Shown: positions 44,539 to 55,740, counted from the first letter of the stretch. The stretch: 64,000 nt of DNA from Pseudomonas sp. AL03 (GCF_029960815.1 NZ_JASBRE010000010.1:111927-175926); one strand, 5' to 3'. Numbers and translations are program-made. Notes: a model not told the origin generated them from the letters alone.

Positions 44539-46413
44539 ATGAGTCACCCCTCACAGTTCACCTTGCTTCGCACCCGGCGCTTCCTGCCATTTTTCGTCAC
44601 GCAGTCGCTCGGGGCGTTCAACGACAACATCTTCAAGCAGTCGCTGATCCTCGCCATTTTGTACAAGCTGACTATCGAGGGTGATCGCTCGATTTGGGTC
44701 AACCTGTGTGCGCTGCTGTTCATCCTGCCGTTTTTTCTGTTCTCGGCGCTGGCCGGGCAGTTCGGTGAAAAGTTCGCCAAGGACGCGTTGATCCGTCTGA
44801 TCAAGCTCGGGGAAATCGCCATCATGGCGGTCGGCGCAGTCGGTTTCATGTTCGATCACCTGTCGCTGATGCTGGTGGCGCTGTTTGCCATGGGCACTCA
44901 CTCAGCGCTGTTCGGGCCGGTGAAATACTCGATCCTGCCGCAGGCCTTGCGTGACGAAGAGCTTGTGGGTGGCAACGGCCTTGTGGAAATGGGCACCTTC
45001 CTGGCGATCCTCGCCGGGACCATCGGCGCCGGGATCATGATGTCGTCCAGTTATTACGCGCCAATCGTCTCCACCGCGATCATCGGTATTGCGGTGCTCG
45101 GTTATCTGGCCAGTCGCAGCATTCCACGGGCGGCGGCCGCCTCACCTGAAATGCGTCTGAACTGGAACATTTTCAGCCAGTCCTGGGCCACGTTGAAACT
45201 GGGCTTGGGGCAGACCCCAGCGGTGTCGCGTTCGATTGTCGGCAACTCGTGGTTCTGGTTTGTCGGGGCGGTTTATCTGACGCAGATCCCGGCCTATGCC
45301 AAGGAGTGGATGCACGGCGACGAAACCGTGGTGACGCTGATTCTTACCGTGTTCTCGGTCGGTATCGCACTCGGTTCGATGCTCTGCGAAAAACTGTCCG
45401 GACGCAAAGTCGAGATCGGACTGGTGCCGTTCGGCTCATTCGGTCTGACCGTGTTTGGTTTGCTGCTGTGGTGGCATTCCGGTGGAATTCCGGACAGCGT
45501 TACCGGCCATGGCTGGATCGAAGTCCTGGGTTTTGGCCACGCCTGGCTGGTGTTGATCGACATTCTGGGGCTTGGCGTGTTCGGCGGATTCTACATCGTG
45601 CCGCTGTACGCGCTGATTCAGTCACGTACCCCCGAGAACGAGCGGGCGCGGGTGATTGCCGCCAACAATATTCTCAACGCGCTGTTCATGGTGATCTCGG
45701 CGATTGTCTCGATCGTCTTGCTGAGCATGGTCAAGCTGTCGATTCCGCAGTTGTTCCTGGTGGTGTCGCTGCTGAACATCGGCGTCAACGCCTACATCTT
45801 CAGCATTGTCCCTGAGTTCAGCATGCGCTTCATGATCTGGCTGCTCAGCCATTCCATGTACCGCGTGGAGCATCGCAATCTGCAGCTGATTCCCGATGAA
45901 GGCGCGGCGTTGCTGGTGTGCAATCACGTGTCCTTCGTCGATGCCTTGCTGATTGGCGGCGCGGTGCGTCGGCCGATTCGCTTTGTGATGTATTACAAGA
46001 TCTACAACTTGCCGGTGCTCAATTTTATCTTCCGCACGGCCGGGACCATTCCGATCGCGGGGCGTCAGGAAGACATTCAGATCTACGAAAAAGCGTTCAC
46101 GCGCATTGCTCAGTATCTGAAGGACGGCGAGTTGGTGTGCATCTTCCCTGAGGGCAAATTGACCGCCGATGGCGAGATCAACGAGTTCAAGGGCGGGCTG
46201 AGGCGGATTCTCGAACAGACGCCGGTGCCGGTGATTCCATTGGCACTGCAGGGTTTGTGGGGGAGTTTCTTCAGCCGCGACCCGCAAAAGGGTGTGTTTC
46301 GCCGGTTGTGGTCGCGGGTGACGCTGGTGGCAGGGCCTGCGGTGTCGGTTGAAGCGGCAGAACCCTCCCGGTTGCAAGGGTTGGTGGGGGATTTGCGCGG
46401 TACTGTTCGCTAA
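44539..46413 (+). CDS. MFS-acyltransferase fusion (LplT/Aas-like)
   Basis: 624 residues: an N-terminal MFS part (about 1-400, GAFNDNIFKQSLILAILYKL) fused to a PlsC-type acyltransferase with NHVSFVDALLIGG (the NHxxxxD site) and FPEGKLTADGEI. Enterobacteria encode LplT and Aas separately; this organisation combines a lysophospholipid flippase-like domain with a 2-acyl-glycerophospholipid acyltransferase for membrane lipid repair. The AMP-binding domain of Aas is absent, so the acyl donor may be acyl-CoA or acyl-ACP. Confidence 0.85.
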   Translation: MSHPSQFTLLRTRRFLPFFVTQSLGAFNDNIFKQSLILAILYKLTIEGDRSIWVNLCALLFILPFFLFSALAGQFGEKFAKDALIRLIKLGEIAIMAVGAVGFMFDHLSLMLVALFAMGTHSALFGPVKYSILPQALRDEELVGGNGLVEMGTFLAILAGTIGAGIMMSSSYYAPIVSTAIIGIAVLGYLASRSIPRAAAASPEMRLNWNIFSQSWATLKLGLGQTPAVSRSIVGNSWFWFVGAVYLTQIPAYAKEWMHGDETVVTLILTVFSVGIALGSMLCEKLSGRKVEIGLVPFGSFGLTVFGLLLWWHSGGIPDSVTGHGWIEVLGFGHAWLVLIDILGLGVFGGFYIVPLYALIQSRTPENERARVIAANNILNALFMVISAIVSIVLLSMVKLSIPQLFLVVSLLNIGVNAYIFSIVPEFSMRFMIWLLSHSMYRVEHRNLQLIPDEGAALLVCNHVSFVDALLIGGAVRRPIRFVMYYKIYNLPVLNFIFRTAGTIPIAGRQEDIQIYEKAFTRIAQYLKDGELVCIFPEGKLTADGEINEFKGGLRRILEQTPVPVIPLALQGLWGSFFSRDPQKGVFRRLWSRVTLVAGPAVSVEAAEPSRLQGLVGDLRGTVR

Positions 46414-46462
46414 TACCTGTCCATGCGGGCCGCTGCACCAGCGAGCCCGCTCTGGCGGATAT

Positions 46463-47389
46463 TCAGCCCGCCATCGCCAATCGGTTGCGCCCCTCGCGCT
46501 TGGCCACATACAACGCACTGTCGGCCCGTCGCAACAGGCTATCGGCAGACTCGCCGGGCAATAGGGTTGAGCAGCCAAGGCTGACCGTCAGCTCGATCAA
46601 ATGGCCGTCGGCGGCATAATCTTCAGTCTGCGCGGCAAGCCGCAGTCGCTCGCCGACCAGGGCTGCCGCTTCCCGGTTGGTGTTGGAAAGCAGGATCAGG
46701 AACTCCTCGCCACCAAACCGGAAAACCATGTCCACGTTACGTAACTGGCTTTTGATCGACGCTGCGACGGCCTTGAGCACGTGATCGCCGGCGCTGTGTC
46801 CGTGGTTGTCGTTGATGTGTTTGAAGTGATCGATGTCCAGCATCAGCAGCGACAAGGGTTGCATATGCCGACGGGCCATCTCGATTTCCCGTTGCAGGGT
46901 CTGATCCATGGCGATGCGGTTGCCGGTGTCCGTGAGCGGATCGCGCAAGGCACTTTGGGTCGCGGCGCGGTAGAGCAGGGCATTGCGCATCGGATACATC
47001 AATGCGGACAGCAGCGACTCAAGGTGGCCCTGTTCCTGTTCACTGAAGCGCTGATTGCGGCGGAATACCAGTTCACCCAGGTGCTCGCCTTCATGGCTGA
47101 GGCTGTAGCTGATCGAGTGATGGCCGCGCAGGCCGAACTCCAGGCGCAAGTCGCTGGCCTTGTGCTGATAGATCAAGGTGTCGAGCGGTACAAGTCGCTG
47201 AATTTCACGAAAGAAAAGCCCGAGAATGCGTTGCGGCTCAAGACTGGTTTGCAGCTGCAGGCTCAGCTTCTGGCGCAGTTGCGCAAGGCTGACAGGCCGC
47301 TCCCGCAGGGGAGACTGTTGACCAAGGCCCAGGCGTTGCAATTTGGCAACATCGAAGTCAATTGCGTTGGTCTGGGAAGGTGATTTCAT
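46463..47389 (-). CDS. Diguanylate cyclase (GGDEF) with N-terminal sensory region
   Basis: 308 residues. Residues 1-145 form a probable GAF-like sensory domain without membrane helices. The GGDEF domain follows, with the catalytic GGEEF at 226-230 and the inhibitory site RNVD at 217-220, so it should make c-di-GMP and be product-inhibited. Single gene; the ligand is unknown. Confidence 0.9.
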   Translation of the reverse strand: MKSPSQTNAIDFDVAKLQRLGLGQQSPLRERPVSLAQLRQKLSLQLQTSLEPQRILGLFFREIQRLVPLDTLIYQHKASDLRLEFGLRGHHSISYSLSHEGEHLGELVFRRNQRFSEQEQGHLESLLSALMYPMRNALLYRAATQSALRDPLTDTGNRIAMDQTLQREIEMARRHMQPLSLLMLDIDHFKHINDNHGHSAGDHVLKAVAASIKSQLRNVDMVFRFGGEEFLILLSNTNREAAALVGERLRLAAQTEDYAADGHLIELTVSLGCSTLLPGESADSLLRRADSALYVAKREGRNRLAMAG

Positions 47390-47620
47390 GTGGCGTCCGC
47401 CCGTTTGCTTTCACACTGCGTGTCTGAGCAAATTTAGAGCGAAAGTCGTGCCATTCAGTTCCGTCAAATAAAATACGTTATAAATCAATAGTTTGGTGAC
47501 TGTTTTAAAATTTATTCCGAATGAGGTGGCAGTTGTTTGACTTGCTATTGGTGTGTGGTTGCGGCGCACTTTGAGTGCCGCGACGGGAAGCCGTCGCAGC
47601 ACAAAAGCAATGCGCGGGCG

Positions 47621-48361
47621 TTACTGAGCGTTGAGCGCCTGGCCGTTGACGCCGGTGCTCTCCGGACCCATCAGGTAGAGGTAGACCGGCATGATCTCCT
47701 CGGGCGTCGGATTGTTCATCGGATTTTCACCCGGATAAGCCTGGGCGCGCATGCTGGTGCGCGTGGCGCCCGGGTTGATGCTGTTGGAGCGCACCGGTGC
47801 CACGGTGTCGACTTCGTCCGCCAGGGTTTGCATCAAGCCTTCGGTGGCGAACTTGGAGACGCCGTAAGCGCCCCAATACGCGCGACCCTTGCGACCGACG
47901 CTGCTGGAAGTGAACACCACCGAGGCGTCCTGGGACAGCTTGAGCAGCGGCAGCAGGGTGCTGGTGAGCATGAACATGGCGTTGACGTTGACATGCATGA
48001 CGCGCATGAAGTTTTCGCCCGACAGCTGCTCGATCGGCGTACGCGGGCCAATGATCGACGCGTTGTGCAGCAAACCGTCGAGGTGGCCGAATTCGGTTTC
48101 GATCATCGCTGCCAGCTCATCGTATTGATGGGGCAGGGCGGTTTCCAGGTTGAACGGGATCACGGCCGGTTGTGGATGGCCAGCGGCTTCGATTTCGTCG
48201 TAGACCTGAGTCAGGTTGGCTTCGGTCTTGCCCAGCAACAGCACGGTGGCGCCGTGCGCGGCGAAGGTTTTCGCGGCGGCAGCGCCGATGCCACGGCCAG
48301 CGCCGGTGACCAGGATGACCCGGTCCTTGAGCAAATTTGGGCGGGCGGAATAATCAAACAT
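47621..48361 (-). CDS. SDR oxidoreductase (YciK-like)
   Basis: 246 residues, Rossmann fold with TGAGRGIG (19-26), catalytic Ser152-154 region and Tyr166-Lys170 (YGVSK). Begins MFDYSARPNLLKDRVILVTGAGRGIG, as in YciK. The substrate is unknown. On the minus strand downstream of mupP, as in other pseudomonads (mupP-yciK order), but separated by 274 bases of repeats here. Confidence 0.88.
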   Translation of the reverse strand: MFDYSARPNLLKDRVILVTGAGRGIGAAAAKTFAAHGATVLLLGKTEANLTQVYDEIEAAGHPQPAVIPFNLETALPHQYDELAAMIETEFGHLDGLLHNASIIGPRTPIEQLSGENFMRVMHVNVNAMFMLTSTLLPLLKLSQDASVVFTSSSVGRKGRAYWGAYGVSKFATEGLMQTLADEVDTVAPVRSNSINPGATRTSMRAQAYPGENPMNNPTPEEIMPVYLYLMGPESTGVNGQALNAQ

Positions 48362-48440
48362 AAAAAACCTCTACAAAAACAGAAAACAGACCGCAACACG
48401 ATCGTTCGCGAGCAAGTCCGTTTAGGCCGAAATGCGGTCC

Positions 48441-48586
48441 GTAGCAGCTGGCGAAGCCTGCGTTCGGCTGCGAAGCAGTCGTGAAACCAGGCGACGCGGT
48501 GTTTCAGTTTTATCCGTATGTTCAGTGTTTGCGACTGCTTCGTCCGAACGCGGCCCGAACCGAACGCAGCCTTCGGCAGCTGCTAC
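48441..48586. repeat. Degenerate palindromic repeat between SDR and mupP
   Basis: gtagcagctggcgaagcctg (from 48441) and the inverted ...cttcggcagctgctac (to 48586) are imperfect arms, each with inner copies of the cgaagcagtcg / cgactgcttcg motif. It looks like a decayed repeat of another pseudomonad family rather than the REP type. Confidence 0.65.
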
Positions 48587-48635
48587 AAGGAATGCATAGC
48601 TGCCAATATTACTGACTGGCTGGCAGAATCGATTT

Positions 48636-49307
48636 TCAGCAACCACACAAAGCGCTATCCAGCACCTTGCGCAACTCCAGCGGATGATCGACCACCACAT
48701 CCGCGCCCCAATGCCGCGGGTTATCGTCCGGATGAATGTAGCCATAGGTCACGGCGGCCGTTTTGGTGCCGGCATCGCGACCGGACTCGATATCGCGCAA
48801 GTCATCACCCACAAACAGCACGCAGGCCGGGTCCAGGTCGAGCATCTTGCACGCCAGGATCAACGGCTCGGGGTCCGGTTTGCTGTTCTTCACATGGTCC
48901 GGGCAGATCAACAGCGCCGAGCGCTCGGCCAATCCAAGCTGCTGCATGATCGGCTCGGCAAACCGCAGTGGCTTGTTGGTGACCACGCCCCAGATCAGGT
49001 TGGCCTTCTCGATGTCGGCCAGCAGTTCGCCCATGCCGTCGAAGAGTTTGCTGTGAACCGCGCAACCGGCGAGGTAGCGCTCCAGGAACTCCAGGCGCAA
49101 CGCCTCGAAACCCGGTGATTCCGGGTCCATGGAGAAGGTCACGGCGACCATCGCCTTGGCGCCGCCGGAGATCTCGTCGCGAATGTGCTGGTCGTTCATC
49201 GGCGGCAGGCCGCGGTCGGCACGCATCGCCTGACAGATCGCAATGAAGTCCGGCGCGGTGTCGAGCAGGGTGCCGTCCATGTCGAAAAGAACTGCTCTGA
49301 TACGCAT
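48636..49307 (-). CDS. mupP: N-acetylmuramic acid 6-phosphate phosphatase MupP
   Basis: 223-residue HAD phosphatase; DxD nucleophile in [15 protein letters not shown] (Asp9, Asp11), further motifs GVVTNKP and [16 protein letters not shown]. Often annotated phosphoglycolate phosphatase, but the position directly after ubiG and beside a YciK-type SDR matches MupP, which acts in cell-wall recycling in Pseudomonas (bypass of MurA, so fosfomycin tolerance). Four bases from the ubiG stop. Confidence 0.82.
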   Translation of the reverse strand: MRIRAVLFDMDGTLLDTAPDFIAICQAMRADRGLPPMNDQHIRDEISGGAKAMVAVTFSMDPESPGFEALRLEFLERYLAGCAVHSKLFDGMGELLADIEKANLIWGVVTNKPLRFAEPIMQQLGLAERSALLICPDHVKNSKPDPEPLILACKMLDLDPACVLFVGDDLRDIESGRDAGTKTAAVTYGYIHPDDNPRHWGADVVVDHPLELRKVLDSALCGC

Positions 49308-49311
49308 CGGC

Positions 49312-50010
49312 TTACTCCTCGCGCAGGGTCTGGATCATGTAGTTGACGTCCACGTCGCAGGCCAGTTTGTAGTGCTTGGTCAGCGGGTTGTAGGTCAGGC
49401 CGATGATGTCCTTGACGGTCAGGCCGGCCATGCGGCTCCAGGCACCGAGCTCGGAAGGGCGGATGAATTTCTTGAAGTCGTGGGTGCCGCGCGGCAGCAG
49501 CTTCATGATGTATTCCGCGCCGACGATGGCGAACAGGTACGCCTTCGGGTTGCGGTTGATGGTGGAGAAGAACACCTGGCCGCCGGGTTTCACCATGCGG
49601 AAACAGGCGCGGATCACCGAGGAGGGGTCCGGCACATGCTCGAGCATTTCGAGGCAGGTGACCACGTCGAACTGCTCGGGCATTTCTTCGGCCAGCGCTT
49701 CGGCGGTGATCTGCCGGTATTCGACACTCACGCCGGACTCCAGTTGATGCAGTTGCGCGACCGCCAGCGGCGCTTCGCCCATGTCGATGCCCATGACGGT
49801 AGCGCCGCGCTGGGCCATGGCTTCGCTGAGGATGCCACCGCCACAGCCGATGTCGAGGACTTTCTTGCCGGCCAGACTGACGCGTTCGTCAATCCAGTTG
49901 ACCCGCAGCGGGTTGATGTCGTGCAGCGGTTTGAACTCGCTCTCGCGGTCCCACCAGCGATGGGCCAGGGCTTCGAATTTGGCGATTTCGGCGTAGTCGA
50001 CGTTGCTCAT
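49312..50010 (-). CDS. ubiG: Ubiquinone biosynthesis O-methyltransferase UbiG
   Basis: 232 residues; two O-methylations in ubiquinone synthesis. Begins [40 protein letters not shown], and has the SAM motif [16 protein letters not shown]. Same operon as mupP; 57 bases after the deaminase gene. Confidence 0.95.
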   Translation of the reverse strand: MSNVDYAEIAKFEALAHRWWDRESEFKPLHDINPLRVNWIDERVSLAGKKVLDIGCGGGILSEAMAQRGATVMGIDMGEAPLAVAQLHQLESGVSVEYRQITAEALAEEMPEQFDVVTCLEMLEHVPDPSSVIRACFRMVKPGGQVFFSTINRNPKAYLFAIVGAEYIMKLLPRGTHDFKKFIRPSELGAWSRMAGLTVKDIIGLTYNPLTKHYKLACDVDVNYMIQTLREE

Positions 50011-50067
50011 GGTTAAGTCCTCTAAAACTTGAAAAATCCTGTTGCCCCGGTGGTAGGTCCGGGGTGC

Positions 50068-51402
50068 TTACGATTCGGTATGGCCGCTGATGCGCTGGCC
50101 CCAGGCCTTGGCGGTGGCGCACAGCTGTTTTTCATCCAGGCGAGTCAGGCGACGGTCGTCGAGCAGTTGCTTGCCGGCGACCCAAAGGTGTTTCACGCAG
50201 TCGCGGCCGGTGGCATATATAAGCTGCGAAACCGGGTCGTAGACCGGTTGCTGCGCCAGGCCGGAGAGGTCGAACGCGACGATGTCTGCCGCTTTGCCGA
50301 CTTCCAGCGAACCGACGTCAGCCTCGATCCCAAGCGCACGCGCGCCGTTGAGCGTGGCCATGCGCAGGGCGCGATGAGCGTCCAGCGCGGTGGCCGAGCC
50401 GGCGACGGCTTTGGCCAGCAACGCGGCGGTGCGGGTTTCGCCGAGCAGGTCCAGGTCATTGTTGCTGGCCGCGCCATCGGTGCCGACCGCCACATTGACG
50501 CCAGCCTGCCACAAGCGCTCCACCGGACAGAACCCGCTGGCCAGCTTCAGGTTCGACTCCGGGCAATGAATCACATTGGTATTACTTTCTACCAGCAACA
50601 CCAGGTCTTCATCGCTGATCTGAGTCATGTGAACCGCCTGAAAGCGCGGCCCCAGCAAACCCAGGCGCCCGAGGCGGGCCAATGGGCGTTCGCCGCGCTG
50701 CTCGACGGACTGCTGCACTTCATAAGCCGTTTCATGCACGTGCATATGGATCGAGGCGTCCAGTTCTTCGGCGATCACGCGGATTTTCTCCAGGGTCTCG
50801 TCGCCCACGGTGTAGGGGGCGTGAGGGCCGAAGGTCACTTTGATGCGCTCGTGGTGCTTGAGATCGCCGAACAATTCGACGCCCTGACGAATGGCTTCGT
50901 CCGCTGTACTGGCACCCGGGATCGGGAAGTCGAGGATCGGTATCGCGATTTGTGCGCGAATGCCGCTGTTATGGACGCGCTCGCTGGCAACCTTCGGGAA
51001 GAAATACAGGTCAGAGAAGCAGGTGATGCCACCTTTGATCTGCTCGGCGATCGCCAGGTCAGTGCCGTCACGTACAAACGCTTCATCGACCCACTTGGCT
51101 TCGGCCGGCCAGATGTGGTTCTCCAGCCAGGTCATCAGCGGCAAATCATCGGCCAGGCCACGGAACAGCGTCATCGCCGCATGCCCGTGGGCATTGATCA
51201 AGCCAGGGCAAAGCAACATGTCCGGCAATTCGCGGACTTCGGTTGCGTTAAGCTTCAGTGCTGCGGCGCGCGGGCCGATAAAGACAATGCGCCCGTCACG
51301 GATGCCGAGGGCGTGCTCTTTGAGGACAACGCCAGCGGGTTCGACCGGTACCAGCCAGGTCGGCAGTAATAACAGGTCGAGCGCAGCGGCAGAGTTCGGC
51401 AT
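50068..51402 (-). CDS. mtaD: 5-methylthioadenosine / S-adenosylhomocysteine deaminase (TRZ/ATZ family)
   Basis: 444 residues from the ATG at 51402 ([19 protein letters not shown]); the 838-residue frame upstream of it is the antisense of mtnA. Amidohydrolase metal ligands are in [14 protein letters not shown] and further His residues in HVHET; the closing Asp is in [12 protein letters not shown]. The homologue in P. aeruginosa deaminates methylthioadenosine to methylthioinosine. Divergent from mtnA, the next known step of the route. Confidence 0.88.
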   Translation of the reverse strand: MPNSAAALDLLLLPTWLVPVEPAGVVLKEHALGIRDGRIVFIGPRAAALKLNATEVRELPDMLLCPGLINAHGHAAMTLFRGLADDLPLMTWLENHIWPAEAKWVDEAFVRDGTDLAIAEQIKGGITCFSDLYFFPKVASERVHNSGIRAQIAIPILDFPIPGASTADEAIRQGVELFGDLKHHERIKVTFGPHAPYTVGDETLEKIRVIAEELDASIHMHVHETAYEVQQSVEQRGERPLARLGRLGLLGPRFQAVHMTQISDEDLVLLVESNTNVIHCPESNLKLASGFCPVERLWQAGVNVAVGTDGAASNNDLDLLGETRTAALLAKAVAGSATALDAHRALRMATLNGARALGIEADVGSLEVGKAADIVAFDLSGLAQQPVYDPVSQLIYATGRDCVKHLWVAGKQLLDDRRLTRLDEKQLCATAKAWGQRISGHTES

Positions 51403-51510
51403 CGAGAGTCGGTTCCAGAGCTTTTGTAAAGGATGGCGAAGTATACCCGAGCGTCTTCGCAGGGGGATCGCTATAATCGACGGCTTTTGTTCATGAGTGC
51501 GGGGTGAGGG

Positions 51511-52587
51511 ATGCGCGATCGACTGTTGGCTGCGGAGAAGGTGAAGGCCATCGATTGGCGTGATGGCGCCCTGTACCTGCTGGATCAGCGTATTTTGCCG
51601 TTTGAGGAAGCGTGGATCGCCTACACCAGCGCCGCTGGCGTGGCCGAGGCCATTCGTTCGATGGTGGTGCGCGGCGCGCCGGCGATTGGCATCAGTGCCG
51701 CCTATGGTGTTGTGCTGGCGGCTCGGGCGCGGTTTACCCAGGGCGGCGACTGGCAGGCGGCGCTGGAAGAGGATTTCGCGCTGCTCGCCGACTCCCGTCC
51801 GACCGCGGTCAATTTGTTCTGGGCGTTGGGCCGTATGCGCGACCGACTTGAGCGTCTGAAGCATCACGCCGAGCCGCTGGCGGTGCTGGAGGCGGAGGCT
51901 ATTGCCATTCATGAGAGTGATCGCGAAGCCAACCTGACCATGGCGCAACTGGGTGTGGACCTGATCCGCAAGCATCAGGGCAACGCCCAGGCGATCCTGA
52001 CGCATTGCAACACCGGCGCACTGGCCACCGGCGGCTTTGGCACGGCACTTGGCGTCATTCGTGGGGCGTTCATCGAGGGCATGGTCGAGCGCGTTTACGC
52101 CGACGAAACCCGTCCCTGGCTGCAAGGTTCGCGGTTGACCGCATGGGAATTGGCCAACGAAGGCATTCCCGTGACCGTCAATGCCGACTCCGCCGCTGCG
52201 CACATCATGAAGACCAAAGGCATTACCTGGGTGATCGTCGGCGCTGACCGGATCACCGCCAATGGCGACGTGGCCAACAAGATCGGCACCTATCAGCTGG
52301 CGGTGAACGCCATGCACCACGGCGTGCGCTTCATGGTGGTGGCGCCGAGTTCGACCATCGACATGAACCTGGCCAGCGGTGATGACATCCCGATTGAAGA
52401 GCGCGACGGTCGCGAGTTGCTGGAAGTCGGCGGCACGCGGGTCGGCGCCGACGTCGATGCGTTCAACCCGGTGTTCGACGTGACGCCGGCTGACTTGATC
52501 GATGTGATCGTCACCGAAAAAGGCATCGTCGAGCGCCCGGACACCGCGAAAATGGCGCAGTTGATGTGCCGCAAGCGCCTGCATTGA
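51511..52587 (+). CDS. mtnA: Methylthioribose-1-phosphate isomerase MtnA
   Basis: 358 residues; isomerises MTR-1-P to MTRu-1-P in methionine salvage. Catalytic Cys in [14 protein letters not shown] and Asp in [23 protein letters not shown] are present. The mtaD gene faces it across 108 bases. No other mtn genes occur in the window, so the pathway is split on the chromosome. Confidence 0.94.
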   Translation: MRDRLLAAEKVKAIDWRDGALYLLDQRILPFEEAWIAYTSAAGVAEAIRSMVVRGAPAIGISAAYGVVLAARARFTQGGDWQAALEEDFALLADSRPTAVNLFWALGRMRDRLERLKHHAEPLAVLEAEAIAIHESDREANLTMAQLGVDLIRKHQGNAQAILTHCNTGALATGGFGTALGVIRGAFIEGMVERVYADETRPWLQGSRLTAWELANEGIPVTVNADSAAAHIMKTKGITWVIVGADRITANGDVANKIGTYQLAVNAMHHGVRFMVVAPSSTIDMNLASGDDIPIEERDGRELLEVGGTRVGADVDAFNPVFDVTPADLIDVIVTEKGIVERPDTAKMAQLMCRKRLH

Positions 52588-53011
52588 TGATCTGTTTTGC
52601 CTGATAAATCGCCTTCGCGGGCAAGCCTCGCTTCTACAGGATTGCGCGATCTGTAGGAGCGAGGCTTGCCCGCGAAGAACGATGACTCGGTCTACCGCTC
52701 CTGATACCCCATATTTTGCTTGCGAATCTGGTGTTGTGAAGGCTCTAAGCCTCTCTCGTCCCCTATCAGCCTGCCACCAGTCAACTAACTACACTCCATG
52801 CGCATCAGGGGGATAGGTGCGTGGCGGCTCTTGTGATAACATTCGGCGGTTTCCAAGGTAGCCCGATGTGGCTGCCTTTACTGCGCAGATCCATGGCAAA
52901 ACTCGTTGATTTGTCGTAAGTCGGTGCATGGCACTCAGCCTGCAGCGGCGAGCTTCGTTCGTCCCATATGGATGTGACGAGGTTTCACCAGAAAAAGGAA
53001 TCAGGCTTCTC
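52588..53011. other. Gap mtnA-gyrA with REP pair and gyrA leader
   Basis: 424 bases. A REP pair occupies 52614-52676. The remainder must carry the gyrA promoter, but I see no certain -35/-10. The frame before the gyrA ATG (from 52928) is only an unconserved leader. A weak AGGA lies 12 bases before the ATG and CAGG six bases before it. Confidence 0.5.
52614..52676. repeat. Paired inverted REP elements
   Basis: ttcgcgggcaagcctcgctt with inverted gcgaggcttgcccgcgaa (ending 52676), about 25 bases apart. Confidence 0.88.
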
Positions 53012-55672
53012 ATGGGCGAACTGGCCAAAGAAATCCTCCCGGTCAATATCGAAGACGAGCTGAAGCAGTCCTACCTCGACTACGCGATGAGCGTAATTGT
53101 CGGGCGGGCACTGCCGGATGCGCGCGATGGCTTGAAGCCCGTGCACCGGCGTGTGCTGTTCGCGATGAGCGAGCTGGGCAACGACTTCAACAAGCCGTAC
53201 AAGAAATCTGCCCGTGTTGTCGGTGACGTGATCGGTAAGTATCACCCTCACGGTGATACCGCGGTGTACGACACCATCGTTCGGATGGCGCAGCCATTCT
53301 CGCTACGCTACCTGCTGGTAGACGGTCAAGGCAACTTCGGTTCCGTGGACGGCGACAACGCCGCCGCCATGCGATACACCGAAGTGCGCATGACCAAGCT
53401 GGCGCACGAACTGCTGGCTGACCTGCACAAAGAAACCGTGGACTGGGTGCCGAACTACGACGGCACCGAAATGATCCCGGCGGTCATGCCGACCCGTATT
53501 CCCAACCTGTTGGTCAACGGCTCCAGCGGTATCGCCGTGGGCATGGCGACCAACATTCCGCCGCACAACCTCGGTGAAGTCATCGACGGTTGCCTGGCAC
53601 TCATCGACAACCCCGAGTTGACCATCGATGAGCTGATGCAATACATCCCTGGTCCGGACTTCCCGACCGCCGCGATCATCAACGGTCGCGCCGGCATCAT
53701 CGAAGCCTACCGCACCGGGCGTGGCCGCATTTACATGCGCGCCCGCTCGATGATCGAAGACATCGACAAGGTCGGTGGCCGTCAGCAGATCGTCATCACC
53801 GAACTCCCTTACCAGCTGAACAAAGCCCGTCTGATCGAGAAGATCGCCGAGCTGGTAAAAGAGAAGAAGCTCGAAGGCATCACCGAACTGCGCGACGAGT
53901 CCGACAAGGACGGTATGCGCGTTGTGATCGAGCTGCGTCGCGGCGAAGTGCCTGAGGTGATCCTCAATAACCTCTACGCCCAGACCCAGCTGCAAGCGGT
54001 GTTCGGTATCAACATCGTCGCGCTGATCGACGGCCGTCCACGCATCCTGAACCTCAAGGACCTGCTGGAAGCCTTCGTTCGTCACCGTCGCGAAGTCGTT
54101 ACCCGTCGTACCGTGTTCGAACTGCGTAAAGCCCGCGAACGGGGTCACATTCTGGAAGGTCAAGCGGTTGCCCTGTCGAACATCGACCCGGTCATCGCCC
54201 TGATCAAGGCATCGCCGACCCCGTCGGAAGCCAAGGAAGCGCTGATCAAGACGGCGTGGGAATCTTCCGCCGTGGTCGCGATGGTTGAGCGTGCCGGCGC
54301 CGATTCGTGCCGTCCAGAGACCCTGGACCCGCAATACGGTCTGCGCGAAGGCAAGTACTTCCTGTCGCCGGAACAGGCGCAAGCCATTCTGGAACTGCGT
54401 CTGCACCGTCTGACCGGTCTGGAACACGAGAAGCTGCTGGCCGAGTATCAAGAGATCCTCAACCAGATCGGCGAACTGATCCGCATCCTCAGCAGCGCCA
54501 CGCGCCTGATGGAAGTGATCCGCGAAGAGCTGGAAGTGATCCGCGCCGAATACGGCGATGTGCGTCGCACCGAGATCCTCGATGCCCGTCTCGACCTGAC
54601 CCTGGGTGACATGATCCCGGAAGAAGAGCGCGTCGTGACCATTTCCCACGGTGGCTACGCCAAGACCCAGCCATTGGCTGCGTACCAGGCTCAGCGTCGT
54701 GGCGGTAAAGGCAAATCGGCGACCGGCGTCAAGGATGAGGACTACATCGCTCACCTGCTGGTCGCCAACAGCCACACCACGCTGCTGCTGTTCTCCAGCA
54801 AGGGCAAAGTGTACTGGCTGAAAACCTACGAAATTCCGGAAGCGTCCCGCGCTGCCCGTGGTCGTCCGTTGGTCAACCTGCTGCCGCTGGGCGAGGGTGA
54901 ATACATCACCACCATGCTGCCGGTCGATGAGTACACCGAAGGTCACTTCATCTTCATGGCCACCGCCAACGGCACCGTGAAGAAGACCCCGCTGGAATCC
55001 TTCAGCCGTCAACGCAGCGTCGGTCTGATCGCGCTGGAGCTGGATGAAGGTGACGTACTGATTTCTGCCGCCATTACCGATGGCGAGCGCGAAGTCATGC
55101 TGTTCTCCGATGGCGGCAAGGTCACTCGCTTCAAGGAAACCGACGTTCGCGCCATGGGCCGTACCGCTCGCGGTGTCCGCGGCATGCGTCTGCCGGAAGG
55201 CCAGAAGCTGATTTCCATGCTGATCCCGGAAGAAGGCAGCCAGATCCTCACCGCTTCGGCGCGTGGTTACGGCAAGCGCACGGCGATCACCGAGTTCCCT
55301 GAGTACAAACGTGGCGGTCAGGGCGTTATCGCCATGGTCAGCAACGACCGTAACGGCCGACTGGTCGGTGCAGTCCAGGTGCTCGACGGTGAGGAAATCA
55401 TGCTGATTTCCGACCAGGGTACCTTGGTGCGTACGCGTGTTGACGAAGTCTCCAGCCTGGGTCGTAACACCCAGGGCGTGACCCTGATCAAACTGGCCAG
55501 CGATGAAAAGTTGGTAGGTCTGGAGCGGGTTCAGGAACCGTCGGAAGTCGAAGGTGAAGAGCTGGAAGGTGAAGAGGAAGAGGGTGCAGTGTTCGACGGT
55601 GAAGTCGTGATCGACGACGTTGCCGAAGACCAGCAACTCGACGCCGCCGCCGACGAAGAACCGCAGGAATAA
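53012..55672 (+). CDS. gyrA: DNA gyrase subunit A
   Basis: 886 residues from [10 protein letters not shown] at 53012; catalytic Tyr in MRYTEVRM. The quinolone region reads [16 protein letters not shown] with Thr83 and Asp87, the wild-type pseudomonad residues, so no classical resistance mutation. The C-terminal beta-pinwheel carries the [11 protein letters not shown]yrA box. It ends in a long acidic tail ([21 protein letters not shown]...DEEPQE). Terminator at 55684. Confidence 0.97.
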   Translation: MGELAKEILPVNIEDELKQSYLDYAMSVIVGRALPDARDGLKPVHRRVLFAMSELGNDFNKPYKKSARVVGDVIGKYHPHGDTAVYDTIVRMAQPFSLRYLLVDGQGNFGSVDGDNAAAMRYTEVRMTKLAHELLADLHKETVDWVPNYDGTEMIPAVMPTRIPNLLVNGSSGIAVGMATNIPPHNLGEVIDGCLALIDNPELTIDELMQYIPGPDFPTAAIINGRAGIIEAYRTGRGRIYMRARSMIEDIDKVGGRQQIVITELPYQLNKARLIEKIAELVKEKKLEGITELRDESDKDGMRVVIELRRGEVPEVILNNLYAQTQLQAVFGINIVALIDGRPRILNLKDLLEAFVRHRREVVTRRTVFELRKARERGHILEGQAVALSNIDPVIALIKASPTPSEAKEALIKTAWESSAVVAMVERAGADSCRPETLDPQYGLREGKYFLSPEQAQAILELRLHRLTGLEHEKLLAEYQEILNQIGELIRILSSATRLMEVIREELEVIRAEYGDVRRTEILDARLDLTLGDMIPEEERVVTISHGGYAKTQPLAAYQAQRRGGKGKSATGVKDEDYIAHLLVANSHTTLLLFSSKGKVYWLKTYEIPEASRAARGRPLVNLLPLGEGEYITTMLPVDEYTEGHFIFMATANGTVKKTPLESFSRQRSVGLIALELDEGDVLISAAITDGEREVMLFSDGGKVTRFKETDVRAMGRTARGVRGMRLPEGQKLISMLIPEEGSQILTASARGYGKRTAITEFPEYKRGGQGVIAMVSNDRNGRLVGAVQVLDGEEIMLISDQGTLVRTRVDEVSSLGRNTQGVTLIKLASDEKLVGLERVQEPSEVEGEELEGEEEEGAVFDGEVVIDDVAEDQQLDAAADEEPQE

Positions 55673-55683
55673 GCGGACAAGCA

Positions 55684-55720
55684 GGGGGCGGATGAAAATT
55701 CGCCCCCTTGTTGTTTGTCC
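55684..55720 (+). terminator. Intrinsic terminator after gyrA
   Basis: gggggcg (55684-55690) and cgccccc (55701-55707) form a stem with a 10-base loop, then a T-rich tract. Confidence 0.75.
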
Positions 55721-55740
55721 TCCAGAAACTGTGGAATTGT

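Noticed and set aside
51403..52584. N-terminal extension of the deaminase frame to 838 codons
   Set aside because: It lies antisense to mtnA; the family start is the ATG at 51402.
53245..53275. Possible quinolone-resistance change in GyrA
   Set aside because: Residues 83 and 87 read Thr and Asp, the wild-type pseudomonad state.
53303..55636. Long minus-strand frame of 777 codons opposite gyrA
   Set aside because: Composition is a typical antisense shadow of a GC-rich conserved gene; no family match and no ribosome site. The same applies to 2674-4332, 59758-61353 and 62210-63850.
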